Of a DNA stretch of 64,000 bases, positions 1 to 7,796 are shown piece by piece. The notes beneath the pieces are model-generated. The model searched no databases. It saw only the letters and a list, made by a program, of their open reading frames with translations, and was not told the DNA's origin. A program made the position numbers and the translations under genes. Source of the DNA: S5-327 sp965200975. GTDB taxonomy: Bacteria; Chloroflexota; Dehalococcoidia; Lucifugimonadales; Australimonadaceae. The stretch spans positions 1,054,001-1,118,000 of the forward strand of contig OZ241740.1 of NCBI GenBank assembly GCA_965200975.1, written 5' to 3'. Numbering within the stretch: position 1 is the stretch's first letter; the number at the start of each line of letters is the position of its first letter.

Positions 1-303
1 CTCCAGGTCTTTCGGCGTGCGGATGCCCGCGTTGACGTTCACCTGCGCTCCCAAGTGCGCGAACGACACGTCCGGGAATACGGGAATGCCCGTCACTGGG
101 CAGCCCTTGTCGAACGCAATGAGAAAGTTCGTGACAGGCACAACCATCACGTCGTATGGAGGCTCCGTAAAGAGCTTGCTGTACACAGCCCCGGCGCCGC
201 CTTCCGGCCAGGCGGTCTCGACGTCGAAGCCCACGACCGTCACCGTTCCGTTCGCAAGATACTCGGCTGCGTACTCGTGATCGGCCATCAGCGTGATAGG
301 CAT
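1..303 (-). CDS. 4,5-dihydroxyphthalate decarboxylase-like / substrate-binding-like protein, 3' end cut by the window edge
   Basis: The reading frame opens with ATG at 303 and stays open to base 1, giving the first 101 residues of a longer protein. It starts MPITLMADHEY and ends at GIRTPKDLE. The segment from DVMVVPVTNFL to TPKDLE lines up by eye with the N-terminal third of the complete gene at 42139-43185 (EMSMSSYLRM through HPEDLKGKRFG). That gene belongs to the family annotated as 4,5-dihydroxyphthalate decarboxylase or NMT1-like binding protein. I infer the same two-lobed fold here. No signal peptide is visible. The gamma-glutamyltransferase-like gene lies just upstream on the same strand (its stop is at 308), so the two are probably co-transcribed. 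The substrate is unknown. Confidence 0.7.
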   Translation of the reverse strand, partial: MPITLMADHEYAAEYLANGTVTVVGFDVETAWPEGGAGAVYSKLFTEPPYDVMVVPVTNFLIAFDKGCPVTGIPVFPDVSFAHLGAQVNVNAGIRTPKDLE

Positions 304-307
304 AGCG

Positions 308-1957
308 TTACTCCACTGTGGGGTAGCCGTCCGACCGGCGGTCCGTGCCACCGGAGTGGACTCCGCGTTCGTGGTCGATAGCTATCAACTGAACGGCGCC
401 CGGCGTGCCGACGGCGGGGTAGGCTGCGATCTTGTGGCCCTTCGCCTCCAGCTCCTGTACTGTCGACGCTTCGAACCCCTCCTCCATGCGCAGGACCATC
501 TCCTGGTCAATGGAGCGCGGGTCCGTGCCCGGGAAGTGCGTCCATCGGGGCGCGTCGGCCGCTTGCTGCACATCCATGCCGTGGTCGATTACGTTTGATA
601 TCACCTGCGCGTTCCACTGCGGTTGATTGTCCCCTCCCGGCGTGCCGCCAATCAGCACAGGCAGACTGTCCTTGAACACCATGTAGCTATGAATGGTGTT
701 GATGGTGCGCTTCCCCGGAGCGATGACGTTGACGTGGCCCTCGTCGAGGTAGAATCCCCTGCCTGCGCGGTCGTTGAGCAGAATGCCGGTCTCGCCCGCT
801 ACGAATCCGCTGCCGAAGTACATCGACAGACTATGGATGAACGATACCGCGTTGCCGTCCTTGTCGATCACATTGAAGTACGACGTGCTTGGCGTTGGGG
901 CTGCGGAATGCGCCAGATCGCCCGCCGGCACGATCTCCGCCGCGCGCTCCGGATTGATGAGCTGTCTGCGCTGAGCCGCGTACTCCGGCGACAGCAATTC
1001 GGCGAGCGGCACGCGCACGAACTCCGGGTCGCCGATGTACGCGAGCCGGTCGGTGAACGCCAACCGCTTCGCCTCGACCATAGTGTGGATGCACTCCGGG
1101 GTGCTGTGCCCCATCGCCGCAAGGTCGAACCCGTCGAGTAGGCTGAGCAACTCCAGCGTCAGCGCCCCCTGCGACGGCAGCCCTGTCGCGTACACGGTGT
1201 GGCCGTGGAATTGCGCCGACGGGGGGTCTTCGTAGAGCGACGTCTCCTGTCCGGCGAGGTCGATCTCGTCGATCAGGCCGCCGCCGTCGGCGATGGCGCG
1301 GGCGATCTCCTTGCCCAGCGCGCCGCGGTAGAACTCCTCGGGGCCGCCCTCTGCGACGCGCCGGAGCGACCGCGCAAGATCGGGCTGCCGCAGCACGTCG
1401 CCCAGCAGGTAGGGCGAGCCGTCCGGCTTGATGAACACCCGCGCCGTGGTCGGAAACTTCGCCAGCTTGTCGTAGTAAGGCTTCCCGAAGTAGCTCGCCG
1501 ACCGCTCGGGCAGCGGAAATCCCTCTTCCGCCAGCCCGATGGCGGGCTCCACAAGCGACGCCAGCGAACGCGTCCCCAGCTTGTCGAGGATCGTCTGCCA
1601 GGCGTGGGTCTCGCCCGGCACGGCGGGAGTAAGCGGGCCGTCGGCAGGCATCTTCACGTAGCCGCGGCTCACAAAATACTCCCGTGTGGCGCGCATAGGC
1701 GCCCGCCCCGAGCCGGAAACGCCGTACAACTTGCCCGAGGCTGCGTGGTAGAGCAGCGCGAACACCTCGCCGCCCAACCCGCACATCATCGGCAGCGTAA
1801 CGCCCTCCGCGGCGGCCACTGCGATGGCCGCATCGAAAGCGTTGCCGCCTTCGCGCAACACCTGCGCGCCGATTGCTCCAGCCTGCGGGGACGCCGACCC
1901 CACGAGACCTCGCGTGGTCAGTACCGGACTATGCGACTTTGCCAGTGCGCTGCTCAC
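308..1957 (-). CDS. gamma-glutamyltransferase family Ntn-hydrolase proenzyme
   Basis: A 549-residue protein of the gamma-glutamyltransferase family, whose members cleave themselves at a Thr that becomes the N-terminal nucleophile. Visible family features are GGNAFDAAIAVA near residue 30, the block TSYFNVIDKDGNAVSF with the likely nucleophilic Thr near residue 358, and GGTPGGDNQPQWN further on. The usual TTH at the cleavage site reads STS, so the substrate may differ; oxamate amidohydrolase-like members of this family are an alternative. I chose the GTG at 1957 because GAGGAG lies seven bases upstream and longer starts would run into the divergent cupin gene. No signal peptide is evident, suggesting a cytoplasmic enzyme. 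It precedes a decarboxylase-like gene on the same strand. Confidence 0.85.
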   Translation of the reverse strand: MSSALAKSHSPVLTTRGLVGSASPQAGAIGAQVLREGGNAFDAAIAVAAAEGVTLPMMCGLGGEVFALLYHAASGKLYGVSGSGRAPMRATREYFVSRGYVKMPADGPLTPAVPGETHAWQTILDKLGTRSLASLVEPAIGLAEEGFPLPERSASYFGKPYYDKLAKFPTTARVFIKPDGSPYLLGDVLRQPDLARSLRRVAEGGPEEFYRGALGKEIARAIADGGGLIDEIDLAGQETSLYEDPPSAQFHGHTVYATGLPSQGALTLELLSLLDGFDLAAMGHSTPECIHTMVEAKRLAFTDRLAYIGDPEFVRVPLAELLSPEYAAQRRQLINPERAAEIVPAGDLAHSAAPTPSTSYFNVIDKDGNAVSFIHSLSMYFGSGFVAGETGILLNDRAGRGFYLDEGHVNVIAPGKRTINTIHSYMVFKDSLPVLIGGTPGGDNQPQWNAQVISNVIDHGMDVQQAADAPRWTHFPGTDPRSIDQEMVLRMEEGFEASTVQELEAKGHKIAAYPAVGTPGAVQLIAIDHERGVHSGGTDRRSDGYPTVE

Positions 1958-1994
1958 AACCGCTCTCCTCGCCGACGTTTTCGGCTCCGCGGCA

Positions 1995-2003
1995 TGATAT
2001 GCT
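1995..2003 (+). promoter_or_regulatory. probable extended -10 promoter element for the bicupin gene
   Basis: TG, one base, then TATGCT (1998-2003) in the 119-base gap between the divergent GTG at 1957 and the cupin ATG at 2077. No good -35 hexamer is seen, which fits an extended -10 promoter. Confidence 0.4.
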
Positions 2004-2076
2004 CGCCTGGCGGAAGGCTCAACCACGCGCCCGCTTTCCGTTGTTCCCCGGCGCATTCGCAGCAGGAGGCTCCACT

Positions 2077-3171
2077 ATGGCGGAAGACTTCACGTACGAC
2101 CGTTGGATGAACGCCCAGGACATCCCTGTGCACCGCGGCTACTTTATCCGCGACTTGCGCACTATCGAGGTCGGCCCGTGGACTCTGCGCGAGTGCGACG
2201 CCGCCTTCCTGCAGCTCGAGGGAATGCCCGGCGTTGTCGAGGGCCGCGTCCAGGAGATCCCGCCGGGCGGCGCGCTCAAGCCGTTCAAGCAGGCCATCGA
2301 TGAGATGGTCTACGTTGTCAGCGGGCAGGGCGCTGCCTCCGTTTGGAGCGGCGACGGCGGCGCGAAGCACACGTTCGAGTGGTCTTCGCGGTCGCTCTTC
2401 CTCATTCCCCGCAACACGTGGGCCCAATTCAACAATATGCACGGCGACCGGCCTGTCCGCCTTCTCCACTACAACTACCTTCCTATCGCCATGTCCGCCA
2501 TACCCAACCCCGACTTCTTCTTCGATAACCCGTACGAAGAGAACGTCCTGAAGGGCCAGGACTTCTACTCGGAGGCCGAGGCCACGACGCAAGAGCACAT
2601 CGCCGAGGGCGCCGCCGGACGCACCCTGTGGCTTGGGAACTTCTTCCCCGATATGGGCGTGTGGGACAAGCTGATGCACAGGCCGGGCCGCGGCTCTCTG
2701 AACCGCTCCGTGTATATGCGCATCCCCGGCTCCGAATTGCGCGCGCATATGTCTGTTTTCCCTGCCGGCACCTACAAGAAAGGCCACCGGCACGGGCCGG
2801 GGCGCGTCATCGTCATCCCCGGAGGCGAGGGCTACTCCATTATGTGGCCCGAGGGCCACGAGAAAGTGGTCGTGCCCTGGGAGGAGGCGAGCTGCTTCGT
2901 CCCGCCCGACCGATGGTTCCACCAGCACTTCAACCTCGGCGCCGTTCCCGGACGTTATCTCGCGCTGCATCCCCCTAATCAGTTCAGCGGGATGTCGGAG
3001 CAAGTGCAGGACCTCTCTCGCGATCAGATCGAGTATCCCGACGAGGAGCCGTGGATACGGCAGCGGTTCGAGGACGAGCTCGCCCAGCGCGGCCTTAAGT
3101 CCGCTATGCCGGAACAGGCCTATCAGGATCCCAACTACAGGTGGGACTACTCAGGAGTAGCTGAGAATTAG
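2077..3171 (+). CDS. two-cupin-domain protein
   Basis: A 364-residue protein with two cupin modules. The first spans roughly residues 40-150 (EIPPGGALKPFKQAIDEMVYVVSGQG) and the second residues 230-330 (GHRHGPGRVIVIPGGEGYS followed by WFHQHFNLG). The second half keeps the His-rich metal-binding pattern G-H-R-H...H-x-H; the first lacks a clear HxH pair and may be structural. The start is ATG at 2077, seven bases after the ribosome binding site AGGAGG (2064-2069); an upstream extension in frame lacks such a site. Bicupins with this layout include gentisate dioxygenase-like and ureidoglycine aminohydrolase-like proteins, but I cannot name the substrate. EutA follows on the same strand 117 bases later. 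Confidence 0.8.
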   Translation: MAEDFTYDRWMNAQDIPVHRGYFIRDLRTIEVGPWTLRECDAAFLQLEGMPGVVEGRVQEIPPGGALKPFKQAIDEMVYVVSGQGAASVWSGDGGAKHTFEWSSRSLFLIPRNTWAQFNNMHGDRPVRLLHYNYLPIAMSAIPNPDFFFDNPYEENVLKGQDFYSEAEATTQEHIAEGAAGRTLWLGNFFPDMGVWDKLMHRPGRGSLNRSVYMRIPGSELRAHMSVFPAGTYKKGHRHGPGRVIVIPGGEGYSIMWPEGHEKVVVPWEEASCFVPPDRWFHQHFNLGAVPGRYLALHPPNQFSGMSEQVQDLSRDQIEYPDEEPWIRQRFEDELAQRGLKSAMPEQAYQDPNYRWDYSGVAEN

Positions 3172-3288
3172 GGCGCCCTTGCGGAGCAACGAGAGAGCCT
3201 GAGGGAGGCGAACACTCTCCCGGTTGAGTGCGGGGAGAGCGCCGTTCCCCGCAAACTGCGAAGGATTAGCGACGGTCAAGAGGAGACT

Positions 3289-4851
3289 ATGCACGACGAG
3301 CCCTGGGCGCATATACACGACCCCGACGAAGAGCGGCTAGCCAAACTCTCCGTCCAACTCAATAACCCCGACCATGACTACTACCACTACGAGGTGATCA
3401 AGCTAACCACTGTCGGCATCGACGTGGGCTCCTCTACCTCGCACCTGATGTTCTCGGGCATCACCCTCCAGCGGATTCAGGAGATGCACTCCAGCCGCTA
3501 CGTGGTCGTCGAGCGCGAAACGCTGTACAAGTCCCCCATCCTCCTCACCCCCTACACCCACGACAACCTCATCAACACCGAACGCCTTGAACGCTTCGTG
3601 TCCAACGCGTACGCCGAGGCCGGCTTCTCGCCGGACGACATCGATAGCGGCGCGATCATCCTCACCGGCGAGGCGATCAAACGCCGCAACGCCCACGCGA
3701 TAGCCGACATCTTCGCCGACAACGCCGGCAAGTTCGTGTGCGCGTCCGCCGGCCATAACCTCGAGTCGATCCTTGCCGCAAACGGCTCCGGCGCAGTCCG
3801 ACTCTCCCGCGAGCCGCGCCAACGCGTCCTCAACGTTGATATCGGAGGCGGCACCACCAAGTTCGCGCTCATTGAGGCTGGACGCATCCTGCAAGCCGCG
3901 GCTCTCAACGTCGGCGGACGCCTCGTCGCGACTGACGAACGCGGCGGCGTCGTCCGCATCGAGGACGCCGCCCACGCCGCCGCCGACTCCATCGGCGTCC
4001 CCCTAGCGCTCGGAGAGCTGCTTGCGGCGGACGATCGATCCGCACTGGCCGACGCTTTCGCAGACTGCCTGATCGACGTCATCCTGGGCCGGACGCGCTC
4101 CGCGCTGACCGAAGCGCTCCTGCTCACCCCTGATATGCCGCAAGACCTGGGGTTCGACGCGCTCGTCTTCTCCGGCGGCGTCTCCGAGTACGTCTATGGG
4201 ACCGAGTCCCGCGAGTTTGGCGACCTCGCAAGGCCCCTGGCCGAAGCCGTGCGCAGCAAGATGTCCGCCGCCGCCTTGCCCGCTCCGGTCCGCCCCGCCG
4301 CCGAGCGCATCCGCGCAACCGTCATCGGAGCGTCGCAATTCACCGTGCAGCTCAGCGGCAACACCGTCTCCATCTCCGACCCTTCGCTGCTGCCCTACCG
4401 CAACGTCCCCGTGCTGATATCGAGGCTCGACGAGCGCCGCGAAGTGGAGCCCGACGAGGTGGCCGGCCTTATCGCGCAGGCGTTCGACCGGCAGGACCTT
4501 GTAGAGGGCGAGCAGCAGGTGGCGCTTGCGTTCGAATGGGACGGCCTCCCGCGCTACGCGCAACTGCGCAAGATAGCCGACGGCGTCGTCGCCGCGATGC
4601 CGAACTCGCTGGCGAAAGGCTGGCCGCTGATGCTGGTCTTCACCGGCGACTTTGCGAAACTCGTGGGCGAGACGATCTCCAAGGACATTGGCGTCCAGAG
4701 CCCGGTCATTTCGATCGACAACCTCTTCCTTCAGGAGTTCGACTACATCGACATCGGCGAGATGATCTATCCCGCTCGCGTCGTTCCGGTTGTCGTGAAA
4801 TCGCTGCTCTTCCCGGAGGTCGAACGGCAGACTGCGGAGTTAATCGACTAG
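3289..4851 (+). CDS. eutA: ethanolamine ammonia-lyase reactivating factor EutA-like
   Basis: A 520-residue protein of the EutA family, an ASKHA-fold ATPase that exchanges damaged cobalamin out of ethanolamine ammonia-lyase. Signature blocks are the phosphate-1 loop VGIDVGSSTSHLMFS near residue 42, YKSPILLTPYT near residue 85, and the second phosphate loop VDIGGGTTKFALI near residue 185. The length matches the family (about 470-520). The start ATG follows AAGAGGAGAC. No eutB or eutC is present in the window, so either the partner enzyme is elsewhere or this factor serves another cobalamin enzyme. A B12 riboswitch operon lies 31 kb away, consistent with cobalamin use. Confidence 0.85.
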   Translation: MHDEPWAHIHDPDEERLAKLSVQLNNPDHDYYHYEVIKLTTVGIDVGSSTSHLMFSGITLQRIQEMHSSRYVVVERETLYKSPILLTPYTHDNLINTERLERFVSNAYAEAGFSPDDIDSGAIILTGEAIKRRNAHAIADIFADNAGKFVCASAGHNLESILAANGSGAVRLSREPRQRVLNVDIGGGTTKFALIEAGRILQAAALNVGGRLVATDERGGVVRIEDAAHAAADSIGVPLALGELLAADDRSALADAFADCLIDVILGRTRSALTEALLLTPDMPQDLGFDALVFSGGVSEYVYGTESREFGDLARPLAEAVRSKMSAAALPAPVRPAAERIRATVIGASQFTVQLSGNTVSISDPSLLPYRNVPVLISRLDERREVEPDEVAGLIAQAFDRQDLVEGEQQVALAFEWDGLPRYAQLRKIADGVVAAMPNSLAKGWPLMLVFTGDFAKLVGETISKDIGVQSPVISIDNLFLQEFDYIDIGEMIYPARVVPVVVKSLLFPEVERQTAELID

Positions 4852-4867
4852 CGAGAAGCCCTGCTTC

Positions 4868-5326
4868 CTAGTCGTCGATCGAGGGAGGCGCCTGCCCAGG
4901 GATAGACGGCCGCCTGATGCGGCGGTACAGCGGGGATGTGAACCAGAGCCACAGGAGCGAGAACACTCCCAGCGCGATTCCTCCCCAGAAGAGCCCGGCT
5001 GCGACTCGTCCTCCCGGCGTTGGCCCTCTCCATGTGCGCGTGGGCTCCGCCGAGTCGAACGTCACGACTACCTCGTCGCCGTTCACGTAGCGGCCGACGC
5101 ACTCTCTGGTCAGGCGGGAGTAGTTCTTGCACTCCGTCCAGGCGGGAATCGTGACCGTCTCCCCCGCCTGCGTCGTGTACGTTACGCGGCTGTCCTCGTA
5201 CACCGCGACAGCGCGTTCCGTTCGGTCGGCCAGCTCGCCTACGTCTCCGAGGAGCGTCCAGCCTGCGAACATGGCTACCGCCGCCGCTACGAGGCCAGCG
5301 AACGATAGCCGCATGTTGATTTTCAT
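4868..5326 (-). CDS. DUF3592-like small membrane protein
   Basis: A 152-residue protein with an N-terminal membrane helix (LSFAGLVAAAVAMFAGWTLL, about residues 7-26), a soluble segment of about 80 residues containing the pair CKNYSRLTRECVGRYVNG and VVTFDS, and a second helix (AAGLFWGGIALGVFSLLWLW) near the C terminus. This two-helix layout with an extracytoplasmic beta-rich insert resembles DUF3592 proteins, whose function is unknown. The ATG at 5326 is the natural start, with another ATG at 5314; neither has a strong ribosome binding site, and the gene begins 13 bases after the preceding small membrane gene. It is the last gene of the TTT transporter operon. Confidence 0.65.
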   Translation of the reverse strand: MKINMRLSFAGLVAAAVAMFAGWTLLGDVGELADRTERAVAVYEDSRVTYTTQAGETVTIPAWTECKNYSRLTRECVGRYVNGDEVVVTFDSAEPTRTWRGPTPGGRVAAGLFWGGIALGVFSLLWLWFTSPLYRRIRRPSIPGQAPPSIDD

Positions 5327-5339
5327 TTTCAGGGGCGAT

Positions 5340-5588
5340 TTATCCGCGGAAGCGACTCTCGCCGGAAGCGACCCACCTGGGCGCCAGCCACAGGAGCAGC
5401 AGGAACAGCGACACGTAAGTGACGAGGATGACAACCGCCACGATGAGGTACCCAGCGACGCCGAATTCGCCTCCCACGAGCGGCTCGAGCACATCGATGA
5501 GGAAGTACATCCCGACGATCGCCACGATAGCCGCGCCCAATGCGCCGATCGTGTTCCATACCGCCCGGCCTCTCTCGCCACTCAGCAT
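5340..5588 (-). CDS. small two-helix membrane protein in the TTT operon
   Basis: An 82-residue protein with two predicted membrane helices (IGALGAAIVAIVGMYFLIDV and YLIVAVVILVTYVSLFLLLL) and a basic C-terminal tail. The ATG at 5588 is chosen because AAGGGGGAA lies upstream; an ATG 21 bases earlier has no such site. It lies 27 bases after the TctA-TctB fusion and just before the DUF3592-like protein. I do not recognise a family. It could be an accessory subunit of the transporter or an unrelated membrane protein. Confidence 0.6.
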   Translation of the reverse strand: MLSGERGRAVWNTIGALGAAIVAIVGMYFLIDVLEPLVGGEFGVAGYLIVAVVILVTYVSLFLLLLWLAPRWVASGESRFRG

Positions 5589-5615
5589 GTGGTTCCCCCT
5601 TGCCCTCAACCCGGA

Positions 5616-7649
5616 TCAGGCGAGCCAGTCGAGGATGAACGGCGTCGGCCAGATGACCGCCAACGCGTAGTCGAAGAACAGCAGGTTCAGGATGAGGATC
5701 GTAACCCCTGCGGTAACGCCTCCGATGACGCCTGTCTTGTTCTGCATCATCAGCATCGGGCCGAACGTGGCGATAACGACCGCGCCCCACTTAAGGCCTT
5801 CCTCCATCAGGCCGGTCATCAGGAGCATCGTCAGCAGCATGATGAGGAAGATGAGCCCTGCCGAGCGCGCGCCTTCCATTCCGCGGCTGCGTATGCCGAT
5901 GTCCATAATCTCGCCTGTTTCAGAACCCATGCCCTCGCGGATGAACTGCACTGCGCTAAGCCCCAGGCCCAGGATGGCGATGCTCATCGGGAACCACTTC
6001 CCGAAGAACGAGAAGCTGGTGGCCTCCCAGATGGCGTAGGAGAGCACGATTATTGCGGCAACGGTGAAGAGCTGCTCCTCACGCCATCGCCATCGCCGGC
6101 GCGGTCTGGCGGGCGCATCCGGCGCTCCGCCCGCAGGCGGCCTTGCGGCGTCCAGATCGTCTGCTCCCGGCGTAGCGCTTATCCCGCCGCTCATGAACCT
6201 CGTGAAGAGCGCGCCCATCGCAATCGCCAGCACCACCAACACGATGAAGAGCGGGCGCGTGAAAGTCCCCACCCAGTCGTACCGGGCGACCGAGTCGGTG
6301 ATGTTCGTCTCGATGATTGGGCCAAGGATGAACCCGATGAGCAGCGGCGGACGCGGCCAGCGGTACCGCTTCATCAGCATTCCCAGCACTGCGCCGCCCA
6401 GCACGATCGCGATAGCGCTCACGTCGCGCGTGTCCTGGAACGCGGCCAGCAGCGAAATTGGAATGATGAGGAACCCAAGCACCGGGTACGGTATGAGCGT
6501 GAGCCGGGCCATCTGCCGCGTGAACCCCAGCCCGAGCATCGTGACCATCAGGTTCCCCAGCCCAAGGCTGACGATAATCATGATGGTGATGTCCGCGTGG
6601 TCCTCCAGCATGCGCGGGCCCGGCGCAATGCCGTAGGCCAGCATCGCTACGATAACGAACGCCCAGGCGCGCCCGCCGGGTATGCCCAGCGCGAGCGTCG
6701 GCACCGCTTGCCCGCCCTCTTTCGCGTTCTGCGCCGACTCGGCGAACAGCACGCCGTCGAGCGAGCCCTTGCCGAACTGGCTCTTGTCTTTCGTCCAGAA
6801 GATGCCGAACGCGTACGACATCCAGTCGACGACGCCGCTTCCGATGCCCGGCACCGCTCCCAGGAAAACGCCGAACAGCGATTGCCTGATCGCCATCGGC
6901 CACCGGGAGAACCCGTAGCGCGCTCCGGTGAGTATCTCGTTGTAGTTGATCCGCGCATTCTTGGGCGCAAGCGGCTTCCGGGTCATCGTGAGGTCGATAA
7001 TCTCCGGCAGAGCGAACACGCCGATCGTCGTCGCGATCAGCGGGAGGCCTGTCCACAGCAACCATTCCTGGTCGAATGAGTACCGGAAGTCGAGGCCAAG
7101 CGGGCCCACCGTGCCGAGCAGCATGCCGAAAACGGCGGCGGCGAGGCCTTTGATCATGGCGCCTCCGCTCAGCGCGGCCACCATCGCCACGCCGAACATA
7201 GCCATTGCCCCGATCTCTGCGAAACCGAACGCCAGAACGAACGGCGCAATCACCGGGATGATGATGGCCAGAGCCAGCGAGCCGACGACGCCGCCAATAG
7301 CCGACACTGCATAGACCGCGCCGAGCGTGTGCGCCGCCTCACCTCGCTGCGCAAGCTGATTCCCTTCGAGGAACGTAACCTGAGTCGCCCCTCCCGGCAT
7401 GCCCAACAGGATCGACGGGATAGAGTCGAGCGTGTTGTCGATGCCGGTCAGCGTCGCCAGCATCACGAGGCCAACCACGGGGTCGTCCACCGAGATGACG
7501 ATGAACGGGATCATGATCGCCATGACCAACGTCGCCGAGATCCCCGGAATCAGCGCAATGGGCACGGTGATGAACACCGCGGTCAGGAATCCGCCCCAGT
7601 AACCGACGGTGCCCAGGTAGGAGAGGCCCGCAACGAAATCAGCCAGCAT
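5616..7649 (-). CDS. tripartite tricarboxylate transporter, TctA permease fused to TctB
   Basis: A 677-residue integral membrane protein. The first 500 residues are the large permease TctA: GFLTAVFITVPIALIPGISA near the N terminus, the glycine-rich ILLGMPGGATQVTFLEGNQL, and the repeat-like VPTLALGIPGGRAWAF in the second half. After a charged linker (ARPRRRWRWREEQ), the last 150 residues carry four hydrophobic segments typical of the small subunit TctB (VAAIIVLSYAIWEATSFSF). TctA and TctB are usually separate genes, so this is a fusion. TTT systems use ion gradients to import carboxylates delivered by a binding protein, here the lipoprotein encoded immediately upstream. The start has GGGGAAGATCC upstream. 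Confidence 0.9.
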   Translation of the reverse strand: MLADFVAGLSYLGTVGYWGGFLTAVFITVPIALIPGISATLVMAIMIPFIVISVDDPVVGLVMLATLTGIDNTLDSIPSILLGMPGGATQVTFLEGNQLAQRGEAAHTLGAVYAVSAIGGVVGSLALAIIIPVIAPFVLAFGFAEIGAMAMFGVAMVAALSGGAMIKGLAAAVFGMLLGTVGPLGLDFRYSFDQEWLLWTGLPLIATTIGVFALPEIIDLTMTRKPLAPKNARINYNEILTGARYGFSRWPMAIRQSLFGVFLGAVPGIGSGVVDWMSYAFGIFWTKDKSQFGKGSLDGVLFAESAQNAKEGGQAVPTLALGIPGGRAWAFVIVAMLAYGIAPGPRMLEDHADITIMIIVSLGLGNLMVTMLGLGFTRQMARLTLIPYPVLGFLIIPISLLAAFQDTRDVSAIAIVLGGAVLGMLMKRYRWPRPPLLIGFILGPIIETNITDSVARYDWVGTFTRPLFIVLVVLAIAMGALFTRFMSGGISATPGADDLDAARPPAGGAPDAPARPRRRWRWREEQLFTVAAIIVLSYAIWEATSFSFFGKWFPMSIAILGLGLSAVQFIREGMGSETGEIMDIGIRSRGMEGARSAGLIFLIMLLTMLLMTGLMEEGLKWGAVVIATFGPMLMMQNKTGVIGGVTAGVTILILNLLFFDYALAVIWPTPFILDWLA

Positions 7650-7735
7650 GGATCTTCCCCTTCAGGCCATCGCAGCGCGGGAGCGCCAACGGCCCTACTA
7701 TCTGAGACTTGACAGGCGCGCTCTATGGTCTGTGA

Positions 7736-7771
7736 GGGGCGGGCGCGGGGAAGTTATCCGCGACCCGCCCC
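7736..7771 (-). terminator. inverted repeat between binding-protein and permease genes
   Basis: GGGGCGGG-T-CGCGG pairs with CCGCG-CCCGCCCC (13 base pairs with one bulge, short loop). It sits 25 bases past the lipoprotein stop and 87 bases before the permease start. No T-run follows, so partial termination or mRNA protection of the upstream part is more likely than full termination. Confidence 0.45.
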
Positions 7772-7796
7772 TTAACTGTCTCAGACGCGTGTCCTG

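Noticed and set aside
5127..7079. Long open frame on the plus strand (650 codons)
   Set aside because: It lies opposite the TctA-TctB fusion, has a composition of scattered Arg/His/Asp, and shows no domain; the minus-strand frame is clearly the gene.
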